From contig VFFE01007724.1 in the NCBI GenBank assembly GCA_008921705.1, positions 1,915,759 to 1,979,758 on the forward strand: DNA of 64,000 nt, read 5' to 3'. Source of the stretch: Burhinus oedicnemus (Eukaryota > Chordata > Aves > Charadriiformes > Burhinidae). This document shows, piece by piece, positions 35,348 to 49,708 of the stretch (positions within the stretch are counted from its first letter, which is position 1; each line of letters begins with the position of its first letter). Under the pieces are notes generated by a model. That model was not told the DNA's origin. It did not search any database and worked only from the letters and a program-made list of their open reading frames with translations. The translations under genes were made by a program, and so were the position numbers.

Positions 35348-38300
35348 ACTAGCTCTGATAATTAATTGGAAACCAATCCAAGAACAAGTAAGTGAGCGTG
35401 CTACAAACTGTATATGGAAGAAAGACTACAGAAGAAATTCAAGAAAGAAATTTTGCTGGCAAACCTCAAAGAAAAGTAAAGGCATTAGTTAATAGCCATA
35501 TTTTCTTAAAAGAAGAAGCCCTTCCTTTGAAGGCAACAGCTGATGAATAAGAATCTGATGAAGCTAAGGCTTGTGAAGTTCCTTTGAAACAAGGTACATG
35601 TACACTCTCAGAAAGAAAATAATTTCAAAACACTGGCATTATGCATGCCTTCAGAAAACTCTTTCAGTTACAGTAACTTCTCTATTGTGTGAATAGCCTT
35701 CAAGGAGAAAAACATGCACTTACTCCACAGATTAAATAAACAATCCGATTGCAAAGCTGGTATAACATTTTCTTTTTCCTGCAAGTTACCAGCTATAAGA
35801 TTTACCTCAATCCTACTGAAACCGTCTACTTTGAATTCAGTTGAGCTAACGATTGGCCTGTTTATGGAAGCTCAGACTCAGCAGAAAACTAAGGTGCCCC
35901 CGTAGCTGCTACCAGAGCGCCTGGCTGTTAGGTGTCTGTCTCCCCAGGTGAATTCCCATCCACACCAGTGATGCTAAGTTACTGGAGTCTCCATACGCGG
36001 CAGAAGTCATGTACATCATGGAAGGCCCAAAGCCGCAGATGTTGAGCTAGGCAACAGACAGAAGGAAGAACAAAGGAAGAGAAAGCAGGTACAGGATGGA
36101 AAAGTTCAAAATCCTGGCTCTTTCCAGGGCTTTGAGACCTGGACTGAGGCTTTAGGGTGGCACCAGCTGAGAACAGACCAGCACCAGCCCTGGGTGGGTG
36201 CTCACAGCTGCTCTTGGGGAGGGCTAAGCAGATCTTACTCTTCTTTCAACTCCTAATTGCCAGGGCAGGGACTGATGATGCCAAGGTTTGCTAGAGGCTA
36301 AAGCCAAGAAACTGAGAAACACAAGTATACCCTCAGTTTCTTGGAGGAGGAGGGTGTCAGCAGCAGCTGAATTCTGTTTATAGAGTAGGGAGGAAAGGCT
36401 ATTTTGGGACATCGGTACCTCTGCCCTATTGGAAACCTCCCCTCAGCCTCAGTAATGACTATCTTCAGCACAGGAATGGTGCAAGGCGAGAAGTTTACAC
36501 CTGGAACTGTGTCACCGCTCTTATCACAAGGTGCCTGGTGGCAAGCAGGAACAAGAGCTGTAAGTAAAATTAGCTCTTATGTGGGAGGACTACCTCAAGG
36601 CCCATCTCAGAAGGCTTAAATAGATCCTTACAGGGTTGCTTTGGAAGGGGACACACAGAAGCTATTCCTCAATACCAACGTCAGCTATTGCCTTGCTGTT
36701 GGTCTCCCCTGTCTGGGTTGGGGTTTTGCCTTGTGGAACTAGCTCAATATATCTGTTTTCCTACAGGCAGCCCAGCGACCAGCTAGGCTGAATAAACCCT
36801 CAGTAATCCCATTTCTACCCACAATTCGGATGTGCCGACCCCTGAAGGGATCCACCTCCCGGCTGACTGGAGGCACTGGGGTATTGATCTTATGAAGCTC
36901 TAGGAAAATTCCTCGGGCTGGAATGTCTGCTCTGGTTGAACTTCCAGTTAACGTCAGCAGATGTGTCCTAGCTACCTTTTATAACCAGAATATAATTACT
37001 TCAGTGCAAAGCCAGCTTAATGATTTCTGCCACAGTCCACAGCCGTCTGGGCTGGTGGCACCGATACGGAAACGCTCCAGTCTGAGAAAATCCTCAGGAA
37101 AAAGAGCCTCAAAACAAGGGTGGAAGGTGGCACAGTTTAACTTGGATTACCTCACTGACTGGTAAAATTCCCAAAACAGTTGCATGATGGAATGGGAAAA
37201 TATCAAATATAGCTGAAGCATGCGTAGAGATGGGCAGGTCTTAAGTGACTGGATAAATGGATGCATGCAGTAACTTCCTGACAAGTCTGCTGGTTTGGGG
37301 ACTAAATACCGTCTCTTGGTCTGAATCGGAAACTGCCCCTCTACTGCCGTAGCCTTTCCCCTCTGTTCTCACCCCAGCCCTGGTGTCCAAGTGTGAGGTG
37401 TCATGAGGTACCTGAGTCACGTCAGCAGCTCAGTGTCACTGAAAGAGGCAGTGCCAGCCCCAGCCAAATATTCCTACCAATTTCCTTGCGCCTTGCCTGT
37501 CTGACCCCTTGGCAAGAATGATTCAGCTCGCTAAACCATCCGAACTATTCAGCCCTGTGCTTTGGGAGGGCTCCCACCCTGCCCACGCTCCGAGCTGCGG
37601 GGCAAAGGTATGTGACACGCGTACAGCCGGTGGACCGGCTCCAAAACAAACGCAGCTTGGCTAGCACAAGAAATATAAAAAGCTCGACAAATAAGACATA
37701 CCTCAAGCACATTTTCCTACCTTTGTGGGATTAAAATCCCTCCCTGCGTGTCTAGTCCTCTGCTCTGAAGCTTGTTCCTCTCTGTGTAGGCAGGAGATTC
37801 CTGTAAAAAAGGAACACTTTATTATGAAAGCATTCTTGTCTCTTCCTCCCTCACCTACCTGCTTCTCTTGAAAAGATCACGCCCCACACATTTTTCCTCC
37901 TTTCCTAAAAATACTTGGGAGAAACCCCCTTTTTATTTTCAAAATCAGCCTCGCAACCCTTTTGCCAGTGAGGTTCAATGAGGAGCATCAAGCGATGCCC
38001 GGCACCCCTATTTAAACCTCAGACAGCCTCCAACACTTTGTCTCTGGGTACCCCACCTGGGCAGATCACCCAAGTTTAGTGATGCTTTTTGTTACCCCTG
38101 TGCTAGGTGCAGATGCTTCTCTTATCTTTATGTTTCTGGGGAGGGCAAAGATAGCAGAGAAAAACAAGCTCCAGATCCCAGATGGAGTTCGATCCTGATG
38201 CTGCGGCAGATACCCCTGTTATTGCGCTCTCCCAGGTAAGACTTCCCAAATTATCCCAGTTCATTGCCCAACAGGAGGCTCATACCAGAAAACCTACCAC

Positions 38301-39465
38301 AAATTTGGTTTCATTTTATGGAGTGGGCCATTGTCATCCTTTTTCCCAAGTGGAGGTTTGCTTTTGCTGGGAATGTGCTAAGACTCACACTTACTGCTGT
38401 TATTGTGTGGCTTTCCCTTCCTCTCACAGCTACTAAGCCTGACATTCAGGTAATAAATATTATGGACTGATTGCAGTCAGATATAGCGGAGAGTATTAGA
38501 AAAGCCTCAGATAAACCTTCAGTGTCAGACATCTGTACCCACTGAGAGCCATTGAGAAAGACAGGCTTGGAAAAAGTGAGTAGAAAAGATGAATATATTG
38601 GGTTTTATTAGTCTGCACATACCAAGAAGGCACCAAAATACTGATTTTATGAGGCTATCTAACAGCAGACGTGAGGAAACAGTTGTGTTGAAGGATTCCC
38701 ACAGATAGTTAGACAAATACCTTATAAAAATACCAGCAATAAAATACAACTGAAATGTCTGCGTTGATATGCTGAGCTCACATCATTAAGTAGAAGTGCT
38801 ATGAGGTTAGTGGTAAAGTGATTCTCTTGTTTAAATCTAAACTGGAAGAAGTTTTTCCAATTTTAAGAAGCCTGAAGGAGCCTTGGGGAGACCCAGATAC
38901 TAACAGCTCACTAGAAATGTCACCACTAATTCTTTGCTGTCCTCTAGGCTCTAACTGACAGCATTGATAAAGGATCAAAGATGACATTTATCTAAGTCAC
39001 TTTGCTTGTCTAGTCATGGTTTTAGAGGACAACACTCAGATTTCAAGTGATGTTTGCTAAACTCAGAGGTTTTATGGAACTGGATTTTGGGGTAATACTC
39101 ATAATACAGCTGGGACCAACTAAGACCTGAATTTTAACTTTAAAGTCCATTCCCATTCTTCCTTTCCATGTCAGTGCTATTGAGATTGCAGCAAGACCAT
39201 GAGTTTAGAGAAAACTCAGCAGAGAACGTGCTTTCTTCATTTCCCCTCTAGGATCCTCAAAGAGCAGAGCTGTGTGCTCCGCAGCGTCTAGCCACCAAAC
39301 CTGCCCCAGGTGATTCAGCATGATGACAAACGAGTGACAGGGCTGGCACAGTGCCGGGCACACCGAGAGCACGGTTTCAGCTCACTGAATCCAAGAGGGG
39401 AAGGTCTTAGCCCCTGTGCCCTCCTCATGAGTCCACAAAACCATGCCAGGCTGTACCCCACCTCT
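35348..39465. other. Non-coding DNA, no gene seen
   Basis: No recognised exon, repeat or promoter. Open frames are short (at most about 85 codons) and without known domains. Confidence 0.5.
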
Positions 39466-40199
39466 CACAGAATCACAGAATTTTCAGAGTTGGAAGGGAC
39501 CTCCAGAGGTCATCTAGTCCAACTGCCCTGCTGACACAGGAATGCCTACAGCACATTACTCAGGACTGCATCCAGGCGGGTCTTGGAAATCTCCAGAGAA
39601 GGGGACTCCACCACCTCCCTGGGCAGCCTGTTCCGGTGCTCTGTCACCCTCACCGTAAAGAAGCTTTTTCTTATGTTTGAATGGAACTTCCTGTGTTCCA
39701 ACTTGTGCCCGTTGCCCCTCGTCCTGTCACTGGGAACCACTGAAAAGAGTCTGGCTCCATCCTCCCTCCACCCACCCTTTAGATACTTCTAAGCCAGAAT
39801 AAGGTCTCCCCTCAGCCTTCTCTTCTCCAGGCTAAAGAGTCCCAGCTCTCCCAGCCTTTCCTCGTAAGGGAGGTGCTCCAATCCCCCAGTCATCTTTGTT
39901 GCCCTACGCTGGACTCTCTCCAGAAGTTCCCTGTCCCACTTGAGCTGGGGAGCCCAGAACTGGACACAGTATTCCAGTTGTGGCCTCACCAGTGCTGAGT
40001 AGAGGGGGAGAATGACCTCCCTCGACCTACTGGCCACACTCTTCCCTATGCAGCCCAGGATTCCATTGGCCCTCCTGGCGACAAGGGCACATGGCTGGCT
40101 CATGGGTAATTTACTATCTACCAGGACCCCCAGATCCTTCTCCTCAGAACTGCTTTCCAGGTGACCACTCTGTGCTGCCTTCTCCCAGTTCAGTTCCTA
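39466..40199 (-). repeat. CR1 LINE, longest copy (minus strand)
   Basis: It begins with the complement of the octamer tail (cacagaatcacagaat) and extends about 730 bases, making it the longest CR1 in the window. Minus-strand translation shows [42 protein letters not shown] and [11 protein letters not shown] in order, the last third of the CR1 reverse transcriptase. The frame is broken into at least two pieces (about 40103-39789 and 39740-39546), so it is inactive. It diverges from the neighbouring copy at 40.7 kb and looks older. Confidence 0.93.
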
Positions 40200-40703
40200 G
40201 ACATTCAGCTCAGCACTTTTTCTAAGTATGCTGAAATTTAAGAAATTAGTGGAACTAGCAGTGCTGAAAGAAATTCAGGCTGAATAATCTGAGATACATA
40301 AGTTCCTGTGACAATTCGAAACAGAATCTCAACACAGAGCAAGCACCAGGAGCTTCTAGTAATATGTTCAGTTTATCTTCTTCATTCCCAATCTGCACAG
40401 ACAAGGGAGCTGAATGACTGAGGGACATTGTGTCCTCCAGACTTGGAAATTGTACTGGTGTTCACATGGCCAGAGATCCATCTCCTCTCCTATCAATCAT
40501 TATTATAACTGTGGAACGTATGCAAACCTGCAGAGGTACGCCATTATTCAGAATTTCACATCCTCCCTCGGGCTGTTATATCCCACCCAGGTGGGTTTGT
40601 TAAAGCCCCCAGCAGTCATGTCACTGTACTGTTTTCTGTAGAGCTCCCGAGGTAAAAACTTGTACTTGGCTGTTATATGAACACTGGCTGCAAACATATG
40701 GAA
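40200..40703. other. Spacer between two CR1 copies
   Basis: About 500 bases of unique-looking sequence. It has no recognisable feature. Confidence 0.5.
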
Positions 40704-41240
40704 ACACAGAGTCACTGGGGTTGGAAGGGACCTCTGGAGATCATCTAGTCCAACCCCCCTGCCACAGCAGGGTCGCCCACAGCAGGTTGCACAGGACGGT
40801 GTCCAGGCGGGTTTGGAATGTCTCCAGAGTCAGAGACTCCACCACCTCTCTGGGCAGCCTGTTCCAGTGCTCTGCCACTCTCAAAGTAACGAAGTTCCTC
40901 CTCATGTTCAGATGGAACTGCCTATGGTCAAGTTTGTGCCCATCACCTCTTGTCCTATCACTGGGCACCACTGCAAAAAGACTGGTCCCATCCTCCCAGC
41001 ACCCTCCCTTTAAGTATTTGTAAGCATTGATGAGATCCCCCCTGAGTCTTCTCTTCTCCAGACTAAAAAGACCCAAGTCCCTCAGCCTTTCCTCATCAGA
41101 AAGATGTTCCAGTCCCCTCATCATCTTTGTAGCCCTTTGCTGTTCCCTCTCCAGCAGTTCCCTGTCCTTTTCGAACCAGGGAGCCCAGAACTGGACACAG
41201 GACTCTAGGTGCGGCCTCACCAGAGCAGAGTAAAACCCAC
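40704..41240 (-). repeat. CR1 LINE, young-looking copy (minus strand)
   Basis: Same orientation as, and about 500 bases from, the copy at 39.5 kb, but nearly identical instead to the copy at 23.5 kb. A single minus-strand frame (about 41262-40741, 173 codons) runs without a stop through [30 protein letters not shown] and [10 protein letters not shown]. It is 5'-truncated near 41240. Low decay implies later insertion than the copies at 26.5 and 39.5 kb. Confidence 0.93.
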
Positions 41241-44200
41241 CCTGTTGCCACAAGTCCTTCACTACACACCCCTCTGATTAAACGGGATCCCCGTTCCCAG
41301 CTGGAGCAGAAAGGCTCTGGCTCTCACGCCGGGGAGCTCAGGGGGTCCGGCTGCCAGGAGGGTGAGATAGGCAGGGCTCATCTGCGCTGCCTAACGAAGT
41401 CCCGCAGAGGCGCTTGCTTGCACAGTAGTCTCTGGACACAGTTAAAATGTGAGCTGTGTTTTGCTGGGGATTACCATGTTGTTACCAGTTCCCCCGATAG
41501 CATCAGCTCCGGAGCGTAGATACAGCCAAGGGGAATGCTTAAAGAATCCAGATGCACTCCTCAGCTTTAACGTGTTTTCCTTTCCCCAAAAATGTTACTC
41601 TACATTTTCTGCAGTGACAGCCATGACTCAGATACCTCAGCAGAGAAGAGGAGGATCAGTTTATTTGGTGCGTGCTTGTATTTTTCAGCTGAACACCTGA
41701 AAACATGACTAGAACGCTTGGCCCTCAATATATCTTCTAATGGAAACTACATGAATATACCACACAGTACACAGCAGCCTCTCGCCATCAAGAAGGTGAC
41801 TTTTTTCTTCATAGTTATGCTACTAAGCAATATGAAATGGAACAATATACATCTTGCCCTGCTAAAAGGCTTTACAGAAGACCGTAATAAAGTTTTCTGC
41901 AGGATGTGCCTCTGGACTGGTTCAGACCATCCCTTCCTCCGTGCATCTCTCCTTTAAGTACCAGAAATGAGCTTCCACACGGACAAGGGGTGTCTTAGAA
42001 AAAACAAACAGACTAGGAGGCATTTATATGAAAAGCACTTAAATAATCTAATCTGTGTAGCTAATTTAAGAACTCCTAGGAAAAGAGAAGGTAGAGATAA
42101 GGAATCTTAATGAGGTCAGGCCAAAAATCAACACATGATCAGCAATCAAATGCTTGCTGACTGCTGCCTGTTCATTATATGTGATGAGTTTGACAGTTTC
42201 TCAAGAGGGGAGACCATTACAAAAATAGGAAAACCTTTCCACTAATAAACCCACTGAGCTAGCATTAAAGTCTTAGTAAACAGTAAAAGCCTGGTAAAGC
42301 ATTGTTAGCCATTGCTAAAGTATTGCTAAGCAACCCTTTATCCTCCTTAGGACTGGATTAGCTTCATCACGGCAATAACTAACAGCCCTTCATCCTCGCT
42401 CGCAGCGCTTAGTCTGAAGTGCTGTGTAATTTTCTGTGAAACTCCAGCGAGAGTTGCTGCTCTGATTCCCAGCCCCTGCCGAGGCGTGGGGGAAGCTCCA
42501 CGTCTGCAGGAAAATCCCTCTGCAGCTCCCGGCCGTTCAGTAGCCAGGCTGCAGGACACGGCAACTAATTCATCTTAAAAGACGAGCAATATTTGTGCAT
42601 CCTCGTGCTTTAATTCTTTGCTGATTGATAATCAGCAGCCGATATCCCTCTTCAGGACTGATTTAAAGCAGCTCAGCCTTGCTCTTGCCCGAAGCTAGAC
42701 TAGCTGCTCTCAGGATCGCTACTAAAGCTCTATTTAACTGCAGTAAGACACCGAAATCGTGAAACTCCTGGGCATAGACCTCACTGGACTGTTGCTCTGA
42801 GCTGACAGCTTACTGCCAGGCATCGCTCCTATCTTCCGTCTTTATTTTGTATGCCATTTACATTTGTGTCTTCTCAGCAGGACCTCCAAAGTGCTCCTTC
42901 CCTGGATATTAGTAATGGACTACCTGCCAGCGTGAATTCGACCAGGGCGTTAGCTCACCTCGTCTAATCTCTAAGCAAACTCCAAAGGAAGACAACGAGG
43001 AATATGGGACTTGACCTGCCTCAACCTGATCTGAAACCCAATGCGATGAGGGGTCAAGTAGAGACCAGCACCGATAAACCGGTACTGCAGAAGAGGCAGG
43101 GAGCCTACGAAAAACAAGTTAGGTGAGTCCTGCAGGTCTTCCCTGGTGCTGCCTCCCCTGTGGTCACAGGTGTTGGGGAAGCAGCATCCAGCAAGCCATC
43201 TGCTTTCCCAGACGATAGCCAGAAAGGGTGGGGAGTTCCCAGACACCTTCCCAGCCTTTCGTCGTCTCCATCTGAATTTCATTCTCAGATTAGCACGGAT
43301 GTACCAACAGCAGCACTCCTCAGCTTACACGGTGCTTTAACGAAGGTACAGCCACTTTTGCCTTTAGTGTGACCGATGTGGTTTGTCACCAGCTAGACCC
43401 ACAGCGCAGGCTTAACGAGCAGCTAGGATTTACTCGCATAGCTGTCTGCTTCAGTTGGCAAGATGATGATTTCCTGTGAACCAGAATTATTTGTTCACAC
43501 CAAAAGTTAAAGTCCACGCCTACAAGAGAGACGGTTGCTAACCGTAATTTTTATAACAGAAAAAAGTTATTTAGCTAGTGAGAAGCATTGCTTTTCAGCG
43601 AAAGCAGGGTGACAGTTACAGAAATATGTGTTCAGATATTGTGCCTGTGTCAGAATGACCATAACAGAGCAGGAAGTCAGAACCTCATCAACTATTACTT
43701 CTGGTTTAGGAAGAGCTCAAAAAAAATCAATGCCCTTTCCCAGAACCTAGGTCTGAGGCAGACTGTCAGCTCACGTGCTCTTACTCACACGGATGAAGTG
43801 ATGCTCTCACCAACGGGACAGTCTGGGGGAACTCCTCGCTAATTTAAGCAATTCATCTCCCAGCTCATAAAGGTGGGGGTTTTTTTCCTCTTTGTTTCCT
43901 GAAAATACAATGTACATAAACAATACATAAGATGGTTTAGTTTTGTTACAGCAGCGGCTCCGGCTGCTGCCTGAGGGAAGGGAACCAAGGGCAGCCCCAG
44001 TGATGGCACTGCTTCGCTCCCACAGAGCCTGAGCACAGCACCCAGAGCCGTCACCAGCCCCACGGCCAGCAAGGGATGAACAGGTCCTGGGGCCACCCAG
44101 GGAGCCCAGCGAGGAGCAAAAGAAGGTAGGACCAGAAGAGCTGTGGTGCACATCCCAGGGGCCATCCAGGAGACGGCGACCTACAGCATCAGTCCCAGTC

Positions 44201-46801
44201 CACAGGCAGCAGCAAGAAGGGCTGCAGACCAGCACTCCCACAGCACAGCCCACACAGGGGTGAGAGCCCCGGGCTGAGCTTAAACAGGGTCCAGGGCCCG
44301 TGGCCAGGGTGTGGGCGAGGTCCCAGGTGAGGCTGCTCAGGGCCATTAAGTCCACGTGAGGCCCTGACGCATACACCTGCTGATGATACTAATTTTAAAT
44401 ATGGTGCATGAAGCCGTACCGATTTATCCCTGCGTGAGATCTAAAGCAGACAACAGTCACGTATCAGAACCTCCCCCCAAATGATCCCGTGATGAAGTCC
44501 CGTGGTTCTGCCGTACCACAGGTCTCTGATGGTGAGCAGCCCGTTCCCAGATTAGGCCTCACCCTGGCTTGATGGAAAGGCTGGGCTGGTAACAGGCAGT
44601 GCGGTCAAATTTAAGTGATTTTTTTTTTCCGAGTTCCCCAATTTCCCAGGTTAATGCCACCCCAGAAAAAGCACGTCACTCAGGTTGAAAATTGAGCCCC
44701 CTTCAGTCGGTTTGACTTCCTCGCACACCAGCTCCCCTGGGGCAGAGCTCAGAGGAGCAGAAATGCCTGGCTTTAGGCAGTCAGATTTGAACAAGTGCAT
44801 GATAAATGTATTTATTTCCTAAAATCCAGCATGTATAGAGAGTGTAGCCCACCCTTCCTTCCACATCTTCCCTGTCTGGGGCCGAGTCTTCTTCCTTATC
44901 TCCGGCGAGCAGTTCTGACATTCTCCAGATGCGCACATGAGGTCACGCGGAGACTTTTTTGGCTAAGTACCCTGCTTATCCACAAGGCTTGCACGTAAAG
45001 GAGGTTGGGGACATCTTCCCATATTTGAACCGACGGGAGAGTTTTATCTCTGCAGGAGCCCCAAAGACACAATACGAATGTTTGCCTTACGCTGTTCCGC
45101 TCCGTACCAAGGCCCTTACGGCTTTCAAGGGAACAGATTGCGGGGCTGTGCCAAATCTGGCAGCTTCCTGAAGAATTTGCGGTAGATGATAACTTTAAAC
45201 AGGTTGAAGGCACAGAGGACGCCCAGTAAACCACGAGTCGCAGTGAAACGGAATAATAAAACAGAAGAGAAGACTGGGAAAAACTGTTTGCTGAAGAAAT
45301 GGTTTCTTCGGCAAAGCCAGACTGGGGCTTTTTGCAAATAACACCGATTGCTAATTAAACTGCTCCGACTCTTTACATTTTCTTTTTACAAACTTTCTTC
45401 TCTCTGGTATAGGGACAATGAAGAACTTGCGTTTTCAAGCAAAGCTGATGTGCCAAACTGTGATCTCAGTGAAACTGGTGGAAACGCGCATAAAACATTC
45501 CCTTAGGGCAATGGGAATTGTGGGGTTCGGAAAAGAGCCCCGGTCACACAAATGGAGTTTCATTATTTGGTATGTGAGTTCATTATAAGTGGGCTCAATT
45601 ATATTTCATCAGTGAAGAGAAAATAGCCTTTTCATCCAATGTATCTAGTTGAGTTGAATGCTAAGCACATCTGACGCAGCTTTTGGAAAAAAAACAAAAC
45701 ACGAACAGTAGCCATGTGAAAAAAACAAACAAAATGACTGAGGCATCTCGGCGCCTCGGCGAGCTCTCTTTTCTCACGGAGCCATCGGATAAAGAAGTGA
45801 ATGAAGTACAGTAGCTTAACATGCACCGCGTGAGTGTGTGCGGTGCCACATTTGCTGATTTACTAACTCGTTTTGTTTGAGGGGCACTTGAAAGGCTTTG
45901 ACATTTACAGCTCTGTAGGCAAACGTGAAAGGACAGAATAGATGCTGTATCTCCAAGCTCCCAGCTGCTGGTAAATGTCTCCTCAAAGCGCCAGCAATCC
46001 ACATGAAACCAGGAGGCACTATTAGCCTCAGAGCTTCCCAGGTTCGTCTGCGAACACTGTTAGAGCAAATACGTCAGCAGTCAGTAGGGTTAAAAATGTA
46101 AATCGACCTCTCAGCGAGATGTGAAGTCTCTCAATGGAAAGTTGTAATGCCTTTACCAAATTTTCTATTCAAACACTGTGCAAGCTGGATTCAGAAAACG
46201 GCCCGGAGCCTGCAGTGAGCAGCCATGTATCCGTTACTGAGCATACACCGGGTATCCTAAGATACTTAAGTCAAAGGGGTTTTAGGATGCTTTCCTGCAT
46301 TGAATTGCAAGGACGGTTTTGTTTCTGTGTGAGTCGCACCCTATACAAATGTTTATTCTGCTGTACGTCTCCTGCTTCACAAGGGCCTCACAGTTTTCAA
46401 GGACGTAGCACCCGCAGACGTACCGGGAGCAGGACAAGCACGTCTCGTGAAGTTTCAACTACTGTACTCAGCCGTGTGGCCTCTCACGGATGTGGCTGTT
46501 ACATTTCGATTTGTCTAGCCTGAAAGCCTTTTTATCTTTCTAAATCAATCCGTGGAACCCATTTCTGATAGCGTGGGTGTTTCGAAGCTCTTCAGTTCAG
46601 CCTTAGCCGTCTTGGTGTTGGATTCGTTGGTACAGCATCATTTTTCTACTCTGCCGTGCGATGCAGCCTCTGTTTGTCTGCAGCTTGCGGACAGGCAGCA
46701 CTGTAAGAGTCTGAAGTTGTCCGTACATCCAGTTATTCTCTGTCAGCCCTTCCCACCTATTTGGCAGGAGGCTGCCTATTCAGTTAGGACTTTTCGCCCA
46801 C
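41241..46801. other. Non-coding DNA, no gene seen
   Basis: There is a GC-richer patch at 43940-44380, where both strands have open frames (43807-44376 minus) of low-complexity, unrecognisable sequence. Otherwise it is mixed and featureless. A T-run lies near 44620. Confidence 0.5.
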
Positions 46802-46980
46802 ATGAAGAGTAGCATGGTAAAGACTGAGGGGAGCAAGGGAGGAAGCAGGGTGGAGCAGGAGGTGACATGAGATGGAGAAGAGGAAAAAGCAAAGATAGCA
46901 ATGGAGTAGGAAAGCAATGAAAAGACACAAGGGGAATACAATGATTAAGACCAGCAGAGAGTGACAGAGAGATGATGACA
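46802..46980 (+). repeat. Purine-rich (GA) tract
   Basis: For about 180 bases the plus strand is dominated by G and A (ggaggaagcagg, gagatggagaagaggaaaaa and similar). It is a polypurine-biased segment; the open minus-strand frame through it is a by-product of this bias. Confidence 0.6.
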
Positions 46981-49708
46981 ACTGTTTTCACAAGAGGGAC
47001 GGGACGGTGCTGATTCTGTAATGTGTAGACTGTGTGCGAAATATTCTCTACAGATTTTTCGTGCAGTCTTGCTCCATTGGAAACCTGCATGGAGACTAAT
47101 TGCCTGCATTTCCTTGCCATGGAGACCAGAATATAGGGGATGAGAGTAGAAAGTTGCATGTTTAGATGTAATCCCCAGTTAGAAAGCACTGCTGGCCCTG
47201 TCGTTTAGACATGGCCTGTCTTAAATACACTCAGATGGACAAGACATGGAAGGCAGCTCTACTCTCTGCCAAGCTAATTTGGAGAATTAATCTGAAAGAA
47301 GTTTGAAAGGTGGTTTCAGAGGTCACTAATAATATCCATTCTTTCAGTTACACTTTGTCCTCTCCACCATCTCAGAGACTCATGTGGAAGACAAACTCCT
47401 AACCAAAAGCATATGTGAATTTGCACTCCTCTTCCTCCAGGAAGAGCTCAGCTAAAAACCCCCAACTACAAAACTCATTCAGCCTTCCCTGGACTAGGGT
47501 TATTGAGATCCATTATTTCCTCCTGCATTCACATTCATGGTACCTACAAAATCGGTGTTGGAGGGATGCCACAGGGCATATGGGCATGTGTCCACTCTCC
47601 TTCCCCTCGTCCTGTGAAGAAGGGTCGCTGCATGCTGAAACAGCTGATCCCTGGTTTTTCTTTTTCAGCCTCACAATCTGGTCCCCGGTCCCTGCCCTTC
47701 CTGTGTGCAGAGGCTCTGCAGAAGGAAATTCCGCTTAACTGCTAACTTTTGGGGAGGAGGCATCAAGGGGAAATTCATTCCCTTCCTCAAGACTGCCAAA
47801 ACAAAACCTCCCGTTTCCCATCCTACTGCAAGAGAAGACAGCAGAGGTCCTTGGGAAAGTACATGGCGCTTGTCGTGCCAGATGCAGCACTCGAGAGTTG
47901 TTATAGTGAAAAGTGTTACGGAAAAGTGGGATATTTCATTTGTATTTCTATCTAGATGATAGTTTTCTTTAACAAATAAGGACAAGTCCCCCAGAATTGT
48001 TTGCTGAAACACAAATCACACATAGTTTGGATTATTCTTAGGCTATTCACTTTATTCCTCTTCTTAGAGGTTCATATTTATCACATCTCACGCTCAAAAT
48101 ATTTTTAATTAAGAAACAATGCTGTCAACATACTCTTTTGCAAACTCAAACAATGCTGTGGAAGAAAGGCTGCTTGCCTCATTTTCTATTGCATATAAAT
48201 GACTAACGCCTTTCTGTGAGAATGCCTTTTGAAGCGCACAGTTGACCACTGCCACCCACCATGCACAGATCAGTTCTGATTCCCTCCATGCACAGATCAA
48301 TTCCTTAGGCTTTATGTTTCTTGAAAATCTGTATGACATCTTTAGACTGGAGATAAGGTCAACAACATATTCCTCTCCTCAGATGATGAGTTTCTAGGCT
48401 TGATTCATGCCGACTTCTGTCAAAAGAGAATATAAAATAGAATTGTAGCTGGCCTGCAAGAAAAAATAAATTAAGTAAAACAAATCATTCTTTTCATCTG
48501 CTCTGATGCTGGCAATAAACATCACTGTAGCTGTGAAATGCAAATGAGTAAGGGCTTTCACTCACTGACAGCAGACATCACATCACCAGAGAGATGGCCT
48601 TGAGATCCCTGCCAGTTGCAGTCACAAGCCATCCCTATGGCAACTAAAGCAGGGGCTTGCATGGAAGAGTAATACTGGGAAAAGGCTTATTTAATGTGCT
48701 CTAGCAGCTGAAAATAAGAGAAAAGTCAGCACCGCAGGAGCCGCCTGGTTTCTGCAGATCACATCAAGGCCTTCGTCCCCCACAGGCAGTGAGGACGGCT
48801 ACCAGGTGACAATTCAGCTGAGCTGTGGGGACATACCAGTGGACGTCCCGGGGTCTTGGTCTGTGATTATCCTGCCCCAGAATCTGATTATATCACACAG
48901 TGACCTTAATCTGGCCCACACATACAAATTTCCTTCCCATAACAAGGAAAATACAGAGAAAAGCCTGGAACTCGGGCAGTGAGCAGACAACACACCCAGG
49001 CTGAGGAGCTGTCTCAATGCTACGAAACGCACGTTCCTCCTTCCAGACATAGCCAAGGGACTAAAACTGCTTCCAACACATCCTTTTACAGGCCACTTTC
49101 CACCCCGTAGGTACAGGCCTTTGCAGAACAACGCTAAAATGCTGAAACACTCCAGCATCTCAGAACTTCTTCATGAGCTGGAAAAGAGCAGGTATGGGGG
49201 CAAGCAGAGCAACTAAAAACTGTTCCAGACTTCATGTTGGTGCTAGAGGTTGCTGTCAAGAGAACTAGAAGACTATTCCCACCATGTGATGCCACCACTC
49301 TTCAGGGAACAAAGGTTTGCCTTCGTTCCTCATGTCGTCAAGCTCTTACAGCCAGTAGCCATTCTATGGACTGCTTTTTTCATACCTCCACTTGAATATT
49401 GAACGACAAGCACCTATAAGGACCCACTGTTTTTTCAACACCTACCTCTCGCTTTCATTAGCGATGATTATAGGAAAGGTGAGTATTGTTGAAAGGAGTA
49501 AGATAGCAGAATTTACCTGTTAGAAGCAAAAACAATGGACAAGAATGAATTAAACTCCAATAGGAAAACTGTTATTTGCTCTGAATATTCTAAATGGAGG
49601 TTTAAATAAGGCAGGAGCTTGAATTTACAACAGTGTTTCAATGTCGCATTTAGTAAATATTAACAGGGAATCAGTTACATAGGAGTAAGACAACTTTGGT
49701 TAGGAGGA
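46981..49708. other. Non-coding DNA, no gene seen
   Basis: No exon or interspersed repeat is recognised. The one structured feature is a short duplication at 48260-48304. A loose RFX X-box match (ATCCCTATGGCAAC) lies at 48631-48644, which is not unusual by chance. Confidence 0.5.
48260..48304. repeat. Short direct duplication, 27-base unit
   Basis: A 27-base unit starting catgcacagatca is followed directly by an 18-base partial second copy with one difference. It is a local tandem duplication. Confidence 0.8.

Noticed and set aside
43807..44376. 189-codon minus-strand open frame
   Set aside because: It lies in a GC-rich patch with another overlapping open frame in the same strand, is low in complexity, and has no recognisable domain or splice sites.
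48631..48644. RFX X-box-like sequence ATCCCTATGGCAAC
   Set aside because: The loose consensus used is expected many times in 64 kb; no exon or promoter lies beside it.
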